A stretch of 64,000 nt of DNA from Terramyces sp. JEL0728 (lineage: Eukaryota; Chytridiomycota; Chytridiomycetes; Rhizophydiales; Terramycetaceae): contig JADIIU010000001.1 of the NCBI GenBank assembly GCA_027603945.1, positions 186,001-250,000 of the forward strand. Reading direction: 5' to 3'. A program made the translations under genes and the position numbers. Positions 46,289 to 56,577 of the stretch are shown here, piece after piece; within the stretch, counting starts at the first letter, position 1, and each line of letters opens with the position of its first letter. Below the pieces are notes generated by a model. The model was not told the DNA's origin. It ran no database searches and saw only the letters and a program-made list of their open reading frames with translations.

Positions 46289-47289
46289 TTACTTTTTATC
46301 TGGAATACACATTTCCACTTCCAGCTTCCATATTACTAGCCCAAGTATTCCCCGATATAAGCACAAGGTTGCAGAAACTACCAGTGCATGCCAGATCTGG
46401 TGCGAGTTACCCAGCAGGTCAAATTGTCCAATTGCAAACCTAGATTAAAGGAAATCTACCTTTCTGGGATTCGTTTTACATATACAAATATCCCTAGCAC
46501 ATATTGAATAACCATCAGCGCCAGGTAAGCCAGTGCAGGGTTTTTTTGTATTTCTGGCAGATTAGAAGTTCCATATTTGAATAAATAGAAACAAAAGGGG
46601 GTCGATGCAAGAGCAGCGCTTGTAAAATAAATAACGCATCTATAGGGCCTGAAATCCGGGGTATTCCATCCAGAGTATAGCGGGCCAAAAACTCCTACGA
46701 GATTAACCAATACAATCAGGAATAATAATACAAATCTGATTTCCGGCTCACAATGGAGCAAAAAATACAAGATTGATATCGCACCCCCAGCGATCGATGC
46801 AGATATGCCAGCATAATCGAAGCATCCCCAAATATAGTTTGCCCTTTCGGATATACAGCAATGCAAGTGAAAGAGAGACGAAAATAGCATGGTAAACACA
46901 GTACAGACGAGGAATATTACAAGCACGGCCCGCTCTTCATATGCAACGAGTGGATGAATATCAGCAAAGAGAGCGTGCCAGATTAAACCAGAGAATAGCA
47001 AGAAACCAAAAAAGTGCGTCCAGACATTTCCAGATTCGTTGTGTACATGGAAAAATGATAGCCAGCTTTCTTTGTACGAGTAGTGTGCGCGATAACTATG
47101 GTAAATATTGGGCTACCCTGTTCGAATATAGTCGTTATCTTGCAAATACCTTGGAATTTCGCTATATTCAAAGAATTTCAGTTTGGTTTGAAAGAAATTC
47201 CGCAGATCAATGATATTAGGAGTTAATCTGCCCGGTATTTGCTTGTAGTTGCTACGACTGATTAAGATGGATTTCAGCTGTTGGATCAT
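46289..47289 (-). CDS. PAQR/adiponectin-receptor-like protein, copy 1
   Basis: Seven-helix PAQR family membrane protein (yeast Izh type: sterol, lipid and zinc homeostasis), 319 residues. Exons 47117-47289, 46460-47095 and 46289-46439 (introns 21 and 20 nt). Conserved motifs are ESWLSFFHVHNESGNVWTH, MLFSSLFHLH, the Asp in GCFDYAGIS and the C-terminal SHQIWHALVV with two His. These three His and the Asp form the probable zinc site. It lacks three to four introns found in copy 2. First of three tandem same-strand copies, so probably recent local duplication. Confidence 0.88.
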
Positions 47290-47423
47290 TCAATTTGGTG
47301 GATTGTCTCTTTGTTTTATATCACTGCGTTTCATTTCAGAATCCAATGGACATGCACGTTCTGACGCACGTTTTAAGCTTTCTCAATGAAACATCACTGC
47401 TGGATTTACAATAAGTTTGGACT

Positions 47424-48574
47424 TTATTCTCCAGGAAAAATGCTTGTACCAAATGGATGGGTAGTTGCAGCTGAAATATCTGTGCATATTTGCGAGTCCA
47501 ATTTCCACACAATCATTCCAACTATTCCTCTGTAGAGGCATAACGTAGCAGCTACCACAAACAAGTGCCATAGTTGATGACTATTGCCAATAATGTCACA
47601 TTTCCCAATAAAGAATCTCGTTAGCAATTTCTTACTTTTCAGGTATCCGATTCACATAGAAAATGGCTCCAACTATATACAAGCAGATCATCAACGACAT
47701 GTAAATGAAACCTGGATTATCACTGGAGTCTGGAAAATGCTGAAATCCATGCTTAGCCAGGTAGTATCCAACCGGGAATACAATCACTCCACCACTTGAT
47801 ATGTATATTAACGACCTCCAAGGTCTGAACGAACCTCGAGTCCAAATCGGAAACATTGGGCCTGCGTCAAATGTAACTAACCTATGATGCCCACCAAATT
47901 GACTATTCCCAGGGAGATCATGATTGCTGTTCTGAAACCACCTTCGCAATGCAGTAGGAAATACATGGAGCTTATTGTACCCCCTGCAATCAACGCTGAA
48001 ATCCCGCCTTTTGTTAATAACAAAGTACTGTAATCTAGGGTTAGCTGCAATATACCTAAACATCCCCAAAATAAATAGGCAGGCTCGGATACGCATAAAT
48101 GTAAGTGAAATAGAGATGAAAACAGCATGGTGTAGCAGGCACAGGATAGTAATATAGTTAACACTAACCGTTCTTCTAATTCTATAAGAGGGTGAATTTC
48201 AGCAAACCAAGCGTGAAATAATAAGCCTGCAAACAACAAAAATCCAAGAAAGTGCGACCAGATGTTTCCCTTTGATGAGTAATTATTACTGATTCGTTAT
48301 GTACATGAAAAAATGACAACCAGGACGCTTTATAGCTGTAGTATGCACGATAGCTGTCATTATTTCTAAATTACCCAGACCTGATATAATCATTATCCTG
48401 CATATACTTGGGCACACTGTCGTAATCGTATAAAATTAATCGCGACTTTGAAACCCAAGAAGTTTGCGATTCTGGCAACGAAATCGTTCGGTTTATCGAC
48501 ATTGGCGATTTGGGTATATTAGACTTTTTCATTTTAAGCCGGAATTTAAGAGACTGCTTGGGACTGCTTGACAT
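47424..48574 (-). CDS. PAQR/adiponectin-receptor-like protein, copy 2
   Basis: Paralogue of 342 residues. Exons 48375-48574, 48290-48353, 48056-48269, 48029-48034, 47882-48007, 47636-47861 and 47424-47616; introns 21, 20, 21, 21, 20 and 19 nt. The fourth exon is only 6 nt (ATTACA). It is needed to encode Asp-Tyr-Ser of the conserved CLDYSGISALIAGG, including the catalytic-type Asp. Other motifs are WLSFFHVHNES, LFSSLFHLH and SHQLWHLFVV. The N-terminal tail is basic and polar, similar to copy 3. The stop TAA lies inside AATAAA. Confidence 0.88.
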
Positions 48575-48801
48575 TTTCGCACTGATTGTAAAAGGATAGT
48601 CACTGATAGATCAAAGAAAGCTTGTCCAACTGTGTGGCACGTTTTGCGCTACCAACTCTGTTTACGCATCATAAACAATGAAAATATTGAATATTTCTAT
48701 AAAGAAAAGGCTGCGCAGGTAATGAGTTCTGCTCTTGGGGCTATGGAATTACACGCTCAACAACAGATCAGGAACAAACGTTTTCGTTTTGATTAAACTT
48801 A

Positions 48802-49822
48802 TTATATTGAACACATGTCAGATTCAAGTTTCCAAATAATCATCCCCACGATGCCTTTGTAAAGGCTGATGGTAGCCAAAAGTACAAACAGGTGCCAAAT
48901 TTGGTGACTATGGCCAAACAAGTCAAATCTGCCTGCCCAGTATCTACATTACTTTAAAAATACCTCTCTGGAATCTGATTGACATAAAAGTAGGCTCCAA
49001 TCAGATACATTGCAATCATCATTCCCATCCATACAAAGGCAGGATTTTCACTGACAGAAGGCAAGTGCCCCAACCCGTTCTTGATCAAGAAAAATGAAAC
49101 TGGAATGATTGCAAATGCTCCGCTAGCAATGTATAATAGCGCTCTATACTTTCTAAATTCTCCTTTGGACCAAACTTCAAACATGGGTCCAACGATGCCA
49201 ACCAGATTCACGATCCCAAGCAAAACTAAACTAGCTGTCCTAAAATGCCCTTCGCAGTGCAAAAGGAAATACATTGCGCTAATTGTACCTCCCGCTATTG
49301 TCGCGGATATCCCACTGTAATCTAAATTAGAGATTTCATACCCAAACAGCCGTACCAGTGAGAAGCTTCTTTGTTTATACAAGTATGGAGGTGAAAGAGA
49401 GACGAAAATAGCATTGTATATGATGCACAGCATTGTAAAATGGTGAGAATAAATCGTTCTTCAAATTGAATTAGAGGGTGAATTTCCGCCAGCCATGTAT
49501 GCGCAATTCCTAATACAAAGATAAAGAACCCAAATGCATGCAGCCATACATTCCAGCTTTCGTTGTGTAGGTGAAAAAATGATATCCAGGATTCCTTTGT
49601 AGAATAAAATGCCCTGTACCCACTTTTAATATAAATATTGTCTTGCAAATAAGTTGGTAGTTCTTCATATTTATAAAATCGCAGTCTAGCTTTGCTTAGC
49701 CAGTGAATTTTTGGTGTTGGATCTGATAGCGATATGGTTCTTTGAATGGACATATCTTCCGTTCCTTTGGCGCCTTTGCGCATTTTCAATTCAAACTTCA
49801 TTCCCTGCTTTGAATTGCTCAT
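48802..49822 (-). CDS. PAQR/adiponectin-receptor-like protein, copy 3
   Basis: Paralogue of 326 residues, exons 49342-49822, 48964-49321 and 48802-48943 (20-nt introns). It shares the N-terminal pattern (KFELKMRK, MSIQRTISL) with copy 2 and has ESWISFFHLHNESWNVW, MLFSSLFHLH, LDYSGISATIAGG and SHQIWHLFVL. One intron matches the first intron beside the copy 2 microexon; the second intron there is missing, so Ser-Gly are encoded without a break. The 227-base spacer to copy 2 and 430-base upstream spacer hold no other gene. Confidence 0.88.
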
Positions 49823-50252
49823 CGTTGGGAAATTTTAAAACTTTTTGGTGCTTGGCGGGCGGTTTTTGCGGTGATTTTTTTGATTTGCAGACAGATGAAA
49901 TAAGTGGTTCAAACAGATTTGCAGCGTACGTACAAAATATAAACTGAGAGCTTTGAGAAAGAATCCAGTTGTTTCAAAATCGGAGCTGCTTTGGACTGCA
50001 GGTTCATTATCTGCCTCGCCTCATTGGTTTTCAAATGGCAATAATTACCAACAGTTCAACTGGTGATCGCTAACAATTAAAGGTGACAATTCAAAGTAAT
50101 CTCTTGAAGGATGCGGCACAGAATTTCTATATGAACAGGCCATTTCACATGTGAAATTGGTATTGTTCCGACGTGCAATGGAATCAATTCTATGAATCCA
50201 CATTGAAAATATTAAATGGTTTGTTTGTTGATGCGCGCTCACCTCTAATAAA
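49823..50252. other. Intergenic region upstream of PAQR copy 3 and the R-SNARE
   Basis: About 430 bases, the longest gene-free stretch of the window, between two divergent genes. I see a GC-rich patch near 49853-49873 and several T runs, but no tRNA, repeat or convincing frame. It is probably the shared promoter region. Confidence 0.4.
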
Positions 50253-51085
50253 ATGCGTGATTTAGAACAGGAACTGCGAGATTCAGAGAACGGAGATACC
50301 AGCCAAAACACATCTGCTCCAACAAGTAGACAAGGCTCAATGACGAATGTGTGGAAAAAAGTATCTTGGAACAAGTCAGATACGGAAGAGGAGCCATTAC
50401 TCGCTGAACATGAACAGAGCTCAATAAAAAATAAGCTAGATGAAGCTTCAAACGCAGTGCATGAAACAATAGGGAAAATGCTTGGGAGAGGAGAATCAAT
50501 TCACGATATCAAAGGAAAAGCTTCAAATTTGGAAAATGTTGGAGATATTTTCAGGAAAAAGACAAGGAAAGTGTACAACAAATCATGGTGGTCCTTGTTC
50601 AAAGTAGTCGCTCATTTATGGTAGCATCATTTCTTCAAGGGCTCACTCGCGCTGCTTTTAATCATTATCGTGTTTTTTTTCCTGTTTGTTTTGTTCCGAT
50701 GGATGTGTAGGCAGAATTAATAGTAGGGTACATTGTCTTTCCTTATAATCCAGGTTATGGTGGCGGATATGGCTATCCGAATCCAGGGCAAATGCCTGGA
50801 GCAGGCGGTGGGACAAACAAAGGTGGTCCAGGGCAGATGCCAGGCAATACAGGAGGCCAAACCCCTGGAATGCCAAATCCAGGTGCTGGAATGCCTGGAT
50901 CTTACCCAAGCTACCCACAAGCACCCCAAATGCAATGTCCTCCAGTGGTGTGTTCGTGCTCCTGTCCACAGCCAGCTTATATTCCTCAATATCCTCCATA
51001 TCCCTATCCTCCACCAAGTCAAAACTATCCGGTTCCACCCGTTCAGTTGCCTCCACCTCCTCCAAACCCAACCGCAGCACATTGA
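50253..51085 (+). CDS. R-SNARE with long Gly/Pro/Tyr-rich luminal tail
   Basis: Synaptobrevin-like protein, 263 residues, exons 50253-50603, 50625-50706 and 50727-51085 (introns 21 and 20 nt). The R-SNARE motif is KLDEASNAVHETIGKMLGRG with the zero-layer Arg in MLGRGE, ending NKSWW. A transmembrane segment follows (ALLLIIIVFFFLFVLF). Splicing the second intron joins RWMWYIVFPYNPGYGGGYGY in frame to a 110-residue tail rich in Gly, Pro, Tyr and Met with a Cys cluster (CPPVVCSCSCP). R-SNAREs normally end a few residues after the anchor. If the intron is retained, a stop at 50718 gives a normal tail-anchored form, so the two forms could be alternatives. Confidence 0.75.
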
Positions 51086-51272
51086 AGATTCCAAGCTCCT
51101 TGAATACGTTAATTCCCTGGTGGTAAATAAATTTTTATCGGATTTAACTAATTGATATATTTTGTATTTTTGAATCTATGGCTATCCGATGAATATTTTA
51201 AACACGCACGCCAAAACAATGACAGGTGGAAAACAATGCAATGGTATTGATTTTTTTCATTAAAATTCCAAA

Positions 51273-52662
51273 ATGGAATTAGAAGCAAGTCACAATCTGG
51301 AAGTACCGAGGAAAGGAACTCTACTGGAGAATAGACTCTCAGATGCGACAACCAATAGCAGACCTGCGGAATTCAGACAGAAATCCATATGGAATAAATT
51401 GACGAGCATATTAGGGTACAGAAACCCAAAGCAGATTGACAGTTTAAAAAGTCGAATTTCATTGGTGCTGGATAGCAATGAAACCATAGTAATACAAATT
51501 AACCACCAGACGGGTTCCAAGATAATTACTGAAAATATGCTGAGTGTGGATCAAAAGAAAAAGTTCAGAGATAACATAATTGAAATCGAGCTGCATTACC
51601 AGACAAATCTAAAGTCCAATTTTCGAAAGGTAATTATCATTAACCAAGGCTATGGCGCTGCTTCATAATATTGGAGAAACTCCCAACTGTGATTCGAAAA
51701 AAGCCGTAGAGGAACTATTCATATTTTCAGAGATGATTGTGGAGGTAGCAGACTCGTAACGGTAGGGATTGAGGAAGGAATCACTGCCAAACCCGCAAGC
51801 AATTACCATATATCACACATTCTTAAAAAATATACTAGAGCAAATAGAAGATTTCAGGCCACACACCAAATTGCAAGAAGATTTGGTATTTATTTGATAA
51901 TACTAGCAACGCGCCAAAGAACTCCTTATTGAACCAAACTCACATATTAAATCATATCTTAGAATATTCTCTCTATATCGATCAGACGATTATTGGAAAA
52001 TGTCGCAGGAACTCAAGGATATTGTGGATTCATATTATAAACAGGAAACTGAGTTTAATGAATTCTTGGAATCCTTTAAAAAGGTATTTTTCGCTAATCC
52101 AAGGAACTAAGAGAATTGCATCAGTGTAATGTGGTCAGCAAGCTGCACGAATCGTCTGGGCTGCAAGCAATTACCGAATTAAAACTACTCTCCGACGAAA
52201 TACTACAGGTACCTGCAAAATTATACTAGAATATCCTTTATAATCCAAATTCCATGGGACTGATGTTTAGAACAGTGGTAAGACTGTATTGACATCAGGA
52301 TGTGATAACGACATACGAACATTTCAATGAGCTTGCCACAAACTCAAGGTCAGAAATTTCAATTTATAAATTAACGGCTAAACCAAATTGGTACTACCTG
52401 GATTCCAAGATAAAAAGAAACGAGGTTGACGAGACAATTGTAATTTATATTAAAATAGAAACGCTTCGAAAACTATACAGTCAGATGCGCTGAAAGACTA
52501 ATTCAGTACCAGCGCTTTTTGTGTCGAGTAAAGCAAATAGGAGGAGTTGACGAGAGTCAGACAAAATTAGCACTGTTTACGGTTGGTGGGATTATTAGGG
52601 ATTTTATGATAAGAAATGGTTATAATTTGGACATCAAACTAGAGCCGCTAAAGGAAACATAA
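51273..52662 (+). CDS. Helical protein of unknown function
   Basis: A 415-residue protein from eight exons: 51273-51629, 51649-51744, 51766-51885, 51907-52083, 52104-52208, 52230-52277, 52299-52439 and 52459-52662; introns 19-21 nt. Every exon keeps frame and the last intron (52440-52458) rescues an otherwise broken frame. The composition is helical and charged (FLESFKKELRELHQ, RFENYTVRCAERLIQYQRFL), reminiscent of a BAR or sorting nexin C-terminal domain. I cannot name a family. There is no signal peptide or membrane segment. Confidence 0.65.
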
Positions 52663-52680
52663 AATACTCTTGGAAATATA

Positions 52681-52896
52681 TTATATATTCATTAGCTGCT
52701 TTCCTTTGTTGGTGTCTTTCGTATCGTGTGATTGAACAACTGGTTGGTTATGAAGGATCTTTGAATTGACCAGTTTGTAAGGACGGTTGCTCACGTCATC
52801 CTTTAATCTATGAATTTTATCCAAAACCAGTCCTTGATTGCGTCAGATGCAATATTCTCACCCAGATAATATTGCTTTAAAATATTTTGATGACAT
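52681..52896 (-). CDS. Candidate small gene, low support
   Basis: An ATG lies 28 bases after the GEM1 stop, a typical spacing here. Joining 52862-52896 to 52681-52843 over an 18-nt GT...TG gap gives 65 codons ending in TAA, with a polar product (LVLDKIHRLKDDVSNRPYKL). The GT-AG alternative leads to an early stop. No homologue is recognised, and a chance frame is possible. Confidence 0.25.
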
Positions 52897-52924
52897 CTCT
52901 TTATTATTGATAAATGAATTCTCT

Positions 52925-54954
52925 TCAGTTTGATTTAGAAGAGTAGCGATACCACACAGCAGCACCTATAGCTAGCACACCAACGGTAACGGCTGTAACT
53001 GTGATTGCGTTGATAAACTTTTTGTTATTTGTAGAATAACCGCCAGGAATCGCGATAGATCTACAATTAATATGGATTACGGATTCATGCATATACCCAC
53101 TAGCATATTAAATAAATCTGCAGTTACGCCAGTTTTCATTGAAACACTCATCGGTACTGCTAGCCCCAAGTCTCTGCAATATGTATCGGGCTGCATAGGA
53201 TATCTCTGAGCAACTAAATCTAAATCACTCTTTGTCGCAATGTAAACGATGGGCAAATGATCAAATTTGTATTTTTCCTGAATTAGCGAGACTTACTCTT
53301 ATTGATGCGAGATATGCAAAAGAATTTGCATCGCCAGAGTCGTAAACCATACATATCAAATCACATGCATCAAGTTTCTTTTTGTTCTGAAGGATTTCTG
53401 CTTCAAGGTTAGGTCCAAATTCCTGCATCTACAGATTATATGATTGTTACCACCAAATACTTTTCACTGCCTCCAATTTCTACGGAACTAACGACGCTAT
53501 ACGCGCTCGTAGTTGGTATATAGGTTGGATTAAATTCAGATTTGATGAACGACTTCATAATTGTAGACTTGTTAAAAACTCTGTACCTTTCCAGATCCTG
53601 CAGCACCGAAAACATAAGACAAAAATACATCCCTCTGAATTTTACCTCCTCTTTTCCTGTCTTGCTTTCTCGGTTTTGTCACCTTTAGAGCTTTAGTGGT
53701 ATCGCTATCGAAAAATCCCAAATATGCCAGGTAGCTTAGTGTAGTTTTGTAATTCAGCAATGTAATCATACTCCATTGCGCCAAAAATCCTTGAAGTGTA
53801 ATATTACCTTCCTCGTTAGTAAAACACTGTTTATGAGCCGTGTCTTCCCATGGAATAGCCGGCGCGGTTGAGAATAAATCTTCCAGTTCCTGTTGATTGA
53901 GTGCACCGTCATTATCTTTATCAAATATCTGAAACAAATCGGTAAAGAATTGATATCCATGGCTACTTAGCTCGACAGATGATTCTGGCGGAACTTCTAA
54001 ATTTGGGAATAAAAACTCTTCTTTCAATGTAAGATCATCTCCATATCCAAAGGTTCTCAGCACAGTCCAAGTTGTTTCCAACCGTCCCCGCTGTATAAAA
54101 AGCGTATGTAAGCAAATAAACCCGATTTCTGACAATCCCAGTTCTGTAACTCCTTCAGGTTCGTTTTGCATGACAACTGTCTTGACACTTTCCAATTCAT
54201 GTTTTTGCAAAGGAGCTCCAAAACATTTTTTCTACATGTTAGCGATTCATACCTGAAATGTGTCAATCTCATTATCATCCAAATATCCATTCTTGTCTAT
54301 ATCGCATAATTTGAAAATACGTCGCAAAGCATCAATGCAGGCTGGTTTAAGCACATATTCCCTGGAATCGTATAGTGGTGCGGTTGGATGAAGGACAGCT
54401 TTTTGGGCAAAATAAAAAACTTCAGAAACATTCAACGGCTGCTTTGCTGAGCATTCAACACATGTTTCCACTTCCTTGAATTCGTTCATAATTGGTTTAA
54501 CTTGTTCATCAAGAGTGTCATTTGCAACATCCTTTCCCCTCAAATCTATTTTATTTCCAACCAGTACGACTGGAACCTGGATTAATGATGAATACATTTC
54601 GTCCCAAGTTCCTAATATATGGTAGCCAAAATGTAGAAACTCCATCCTTTGTCTCTTTTCGATTTACGGCGTATACAATACATATTACATCCGCCTTTTT
54701 AATTTCAGTATCAAGCTGGTCTCTATTTTCTGGTCTTGCTGATGAATCCACAATCCTCGTAGTAACATTTTCCCGAGTCCATTCAGGTGGGATTGTAACC
54801 TCTGGAACCACATGTTGAATCTGGTTAATATAATTATTACTTGTTCAACAAATGATTCCTTGATTAGAGATGTTATCAGCGAACTTTTCCCAACACCATC
54901 TGCGGTTAATATCGTTATACCATCTCCAAGTAGCAATATTCGAATCTCTCTCAT
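52925..54954 (-). CDS. GEM1: Mitochondrial Rho GTPase MIRO (GEM1)
   Basis: Outer-membrane GTPase controlling mitochondrial transport and ERMES contacts, 622 residues. Exons 54921-54954, 54841-54899, 54596-54820, 54253-54576, 53587-54231, 53451-53567, 53297-53428, 53081-53277 and 52925-53060; introns 19-22 nt. The N-terminal GTPase has GDDGVGKSS (made by splicing) and GNKIDLRG. The two EF hands are DIDKNGYLDDNEID and DKDNDGALNQQELE. The C-terminal GTPase has GAAGSGKST. The tail anchor is AITVTAVTVGVLAIGAAVWY. Domain order and length match the family. Confidence 0.95.
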
Positions 54955-55204
54955 TTTTGGAGATTGAATTTTTTATCAACAAAAAAGCAGTCTGATAACA
55001 GATTGAAGCGATTCTTGAATCTTCTTTTGAAAGCAATGAGAAATGTAAAGTTGGCCAGCTCCACCTTAGACTTTTGCTCCACCATGTCATTTTACATGAA
55101 CCACCAGCAGGGTTGCAGTCATTGTCTCGACAATCGATCACATTCACTGTGAACTACCATGGCGTTCTCAGGCATACTAACAAGATCTTGTAGGATATTC
55201 AAAT

Positions 55205-56563
55205 TTATTGCATTATGTGCTCCACAGCGTCGGACACACTCTTAAATTCCTTGTCAAGTTTATATTTTTTCATAGTCTCCCTCATCTTGGTCTTGTCACC
55301 TCCTTGGTAATACTGGCTCAGCAACTCCAGCACGATTGTGCAATTCCTGGTGTCGCCCACTGTACCGCTATTTTCTGCCTTTTTTTCATTCTTATTGATC
55401 ACTTTGTTGTACAACTTATCAATGGTCATAGAGCGAATGTCCAACTTTGGCCTGGTTATTTCGGGTGGAGGAGTATGCGATTGCTCAGTGTTCATGTATT
55501 GTGTTGGGTCTTGAATCAATAGTGGTTTATAGACAACAGGGTTGGATTCTACTAAATCTTCATATTCAATATTAACTTTGGTTTTTTGCCGCTTGTTTAC
55601 AATTAATTCAGAGTGCCTGTTGAACTTTCGAATTAGTGACTTTGACTCCTTGATCTTTCCTGGTTTCATTGTGATATCAGGAGAGTTGCCAGTTTCCAAA
55701 TGATCTTCGGTCGTAGACACAAGGTCCAACAGCTTGTTTTGCGCTTCATATATGAGCTCCTGATCAATATCTTGGTATTTGGTAAAAATATCATGCTTTT
55801 CATTCTTCTTTTTAAAGTACTTCCAGGTAAAATATTCTGAATTAGACATAAGCAACCTTTCCAAAATTCATCTTCCTTCATCTTGTCTGGCACATTTTCC
55901 TTGTACGCTTTTTCGATACCAGGATATTCTGTAAAAATAGAGTGTATAATATCCGCATCTACAACAACTTTCAAATCACTCCCTACAGTTATGACTACAA
56001 ACCATCGGCATCAACTGGTTTGACGTCCGCTAATAATATTGAAGTTGTTCCTTTCTTTTGGGATATCTGATGTTCCTTCTGTGCTAGCAAACCTTGTTTA
56101 TTTTGCCAGAATTCCTGTTCACTGAGAATTCCAGAAATTACTCTGATTAACTACAACTAACCCAATTCTTTGTGTAGGAATTCAAAATTGTTATCGCTTT
56201 TTAAAATCGTTTTTCTTGATTCAATCTGTACTTTATCCAATTTCACTGCGAGTTTTTCCTTGAGTAATTCCACCACTAAATTCATTTGCGCTTCCGTTTC
56301 AAAATTAAACCTGATTAGTTCTCCAACATCCAACTGCAAGATGTACTTTTTCTTGTTGACTTGCTGCTTTTGAATTTTTACTAGTGGGATCTGTATACTC
56401 GGTTTATTGGTGTTTTCTTCAGTCTAGTTAATCTATACATACCTAGATTAGCTATTGGCTACCTATAATTAGTTGGATCCTACCTATAGTTAGCAACAAA
56501 TACCCATGTGAAGGTATCGGTAATTTCAATCTTTCCCCGTCGCTTTTTGAACAATCCAAACAT
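55205..56563 (-). CDS. TFB1: TFIIH core subunit TFB1 (p62, GTF2H1)
   Basis: Subunit of TFIIH for transcription and nucleotide excision repair, 405 residues. Exons 56504-56563, 56162-56423, 56003-56140, 55857-55982 and 55205-55836. The first gap (80 nt) consists of four intron-like units; the others are 21, 20 and 20 nt. It has a PH-like N-terminal region and then two BSD domains: SGILSEQEFWQNKQGLLAQK with SQKKGTTSILLADVKP, and EFWKEYFTWKYFKKK (made by splicing), followed by a helical C terminus. Shorter than yeast Tfb1 (642 residues). The stop TAA lies inside AATAAA. The start is 14 bp from the divergent COX10 start. Confidence 0.92.
56424..56503 (-). other. Four tandem intron-like units without exons between them
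   Basis: Read on the minus strand, the 80 nt between TFB1 exons 1 and 2 divide exactly into units of 20, 21, 20 and 19 nt at 56484-56503, 56463-56483, 56443-56462 and 56424-56442. Each starts GTA, has an internal TAAY branch-like motif (TAAC, TAAT, TAAT, TAAC) and ends TATAG, TATAG, CTAG or CTAG. Each alone looks like a normal intron of this genome. Removing all four joins TGG to ACT in phase 0 and keeps the family frame; removing fewer units leaves in-frame stops. It may be excised in steps or as one unusually long intron. Confidence 0.85.
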
Positions 56564-56577
56564 TCCCAAAAATAAAA
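56564..56577. promoter_or_regulatory. 14-bp divergent intergenic spacer
   Basis: Fourteen A-rich bases separate the start codons of TFB1 (minus) and COX10 (plus), so promoters overlap coding sequence. Confidence 0.5.

Noticed and set aside
50658..51094. Long open frames on the minus strand opposite the R-SNARE tail
   Set aside because: They mirror the repetitive Gly/Pro-rich codons of the plus-strand exon, have no motif and would overlap a supported gene.
54955..55204. A small plus-strand gene between GEM1 and TFB1
   Set aside because: The frame is short, has no motif and no intron pattern; it probably holds the GEM1 promoter and TFB1 3' end.
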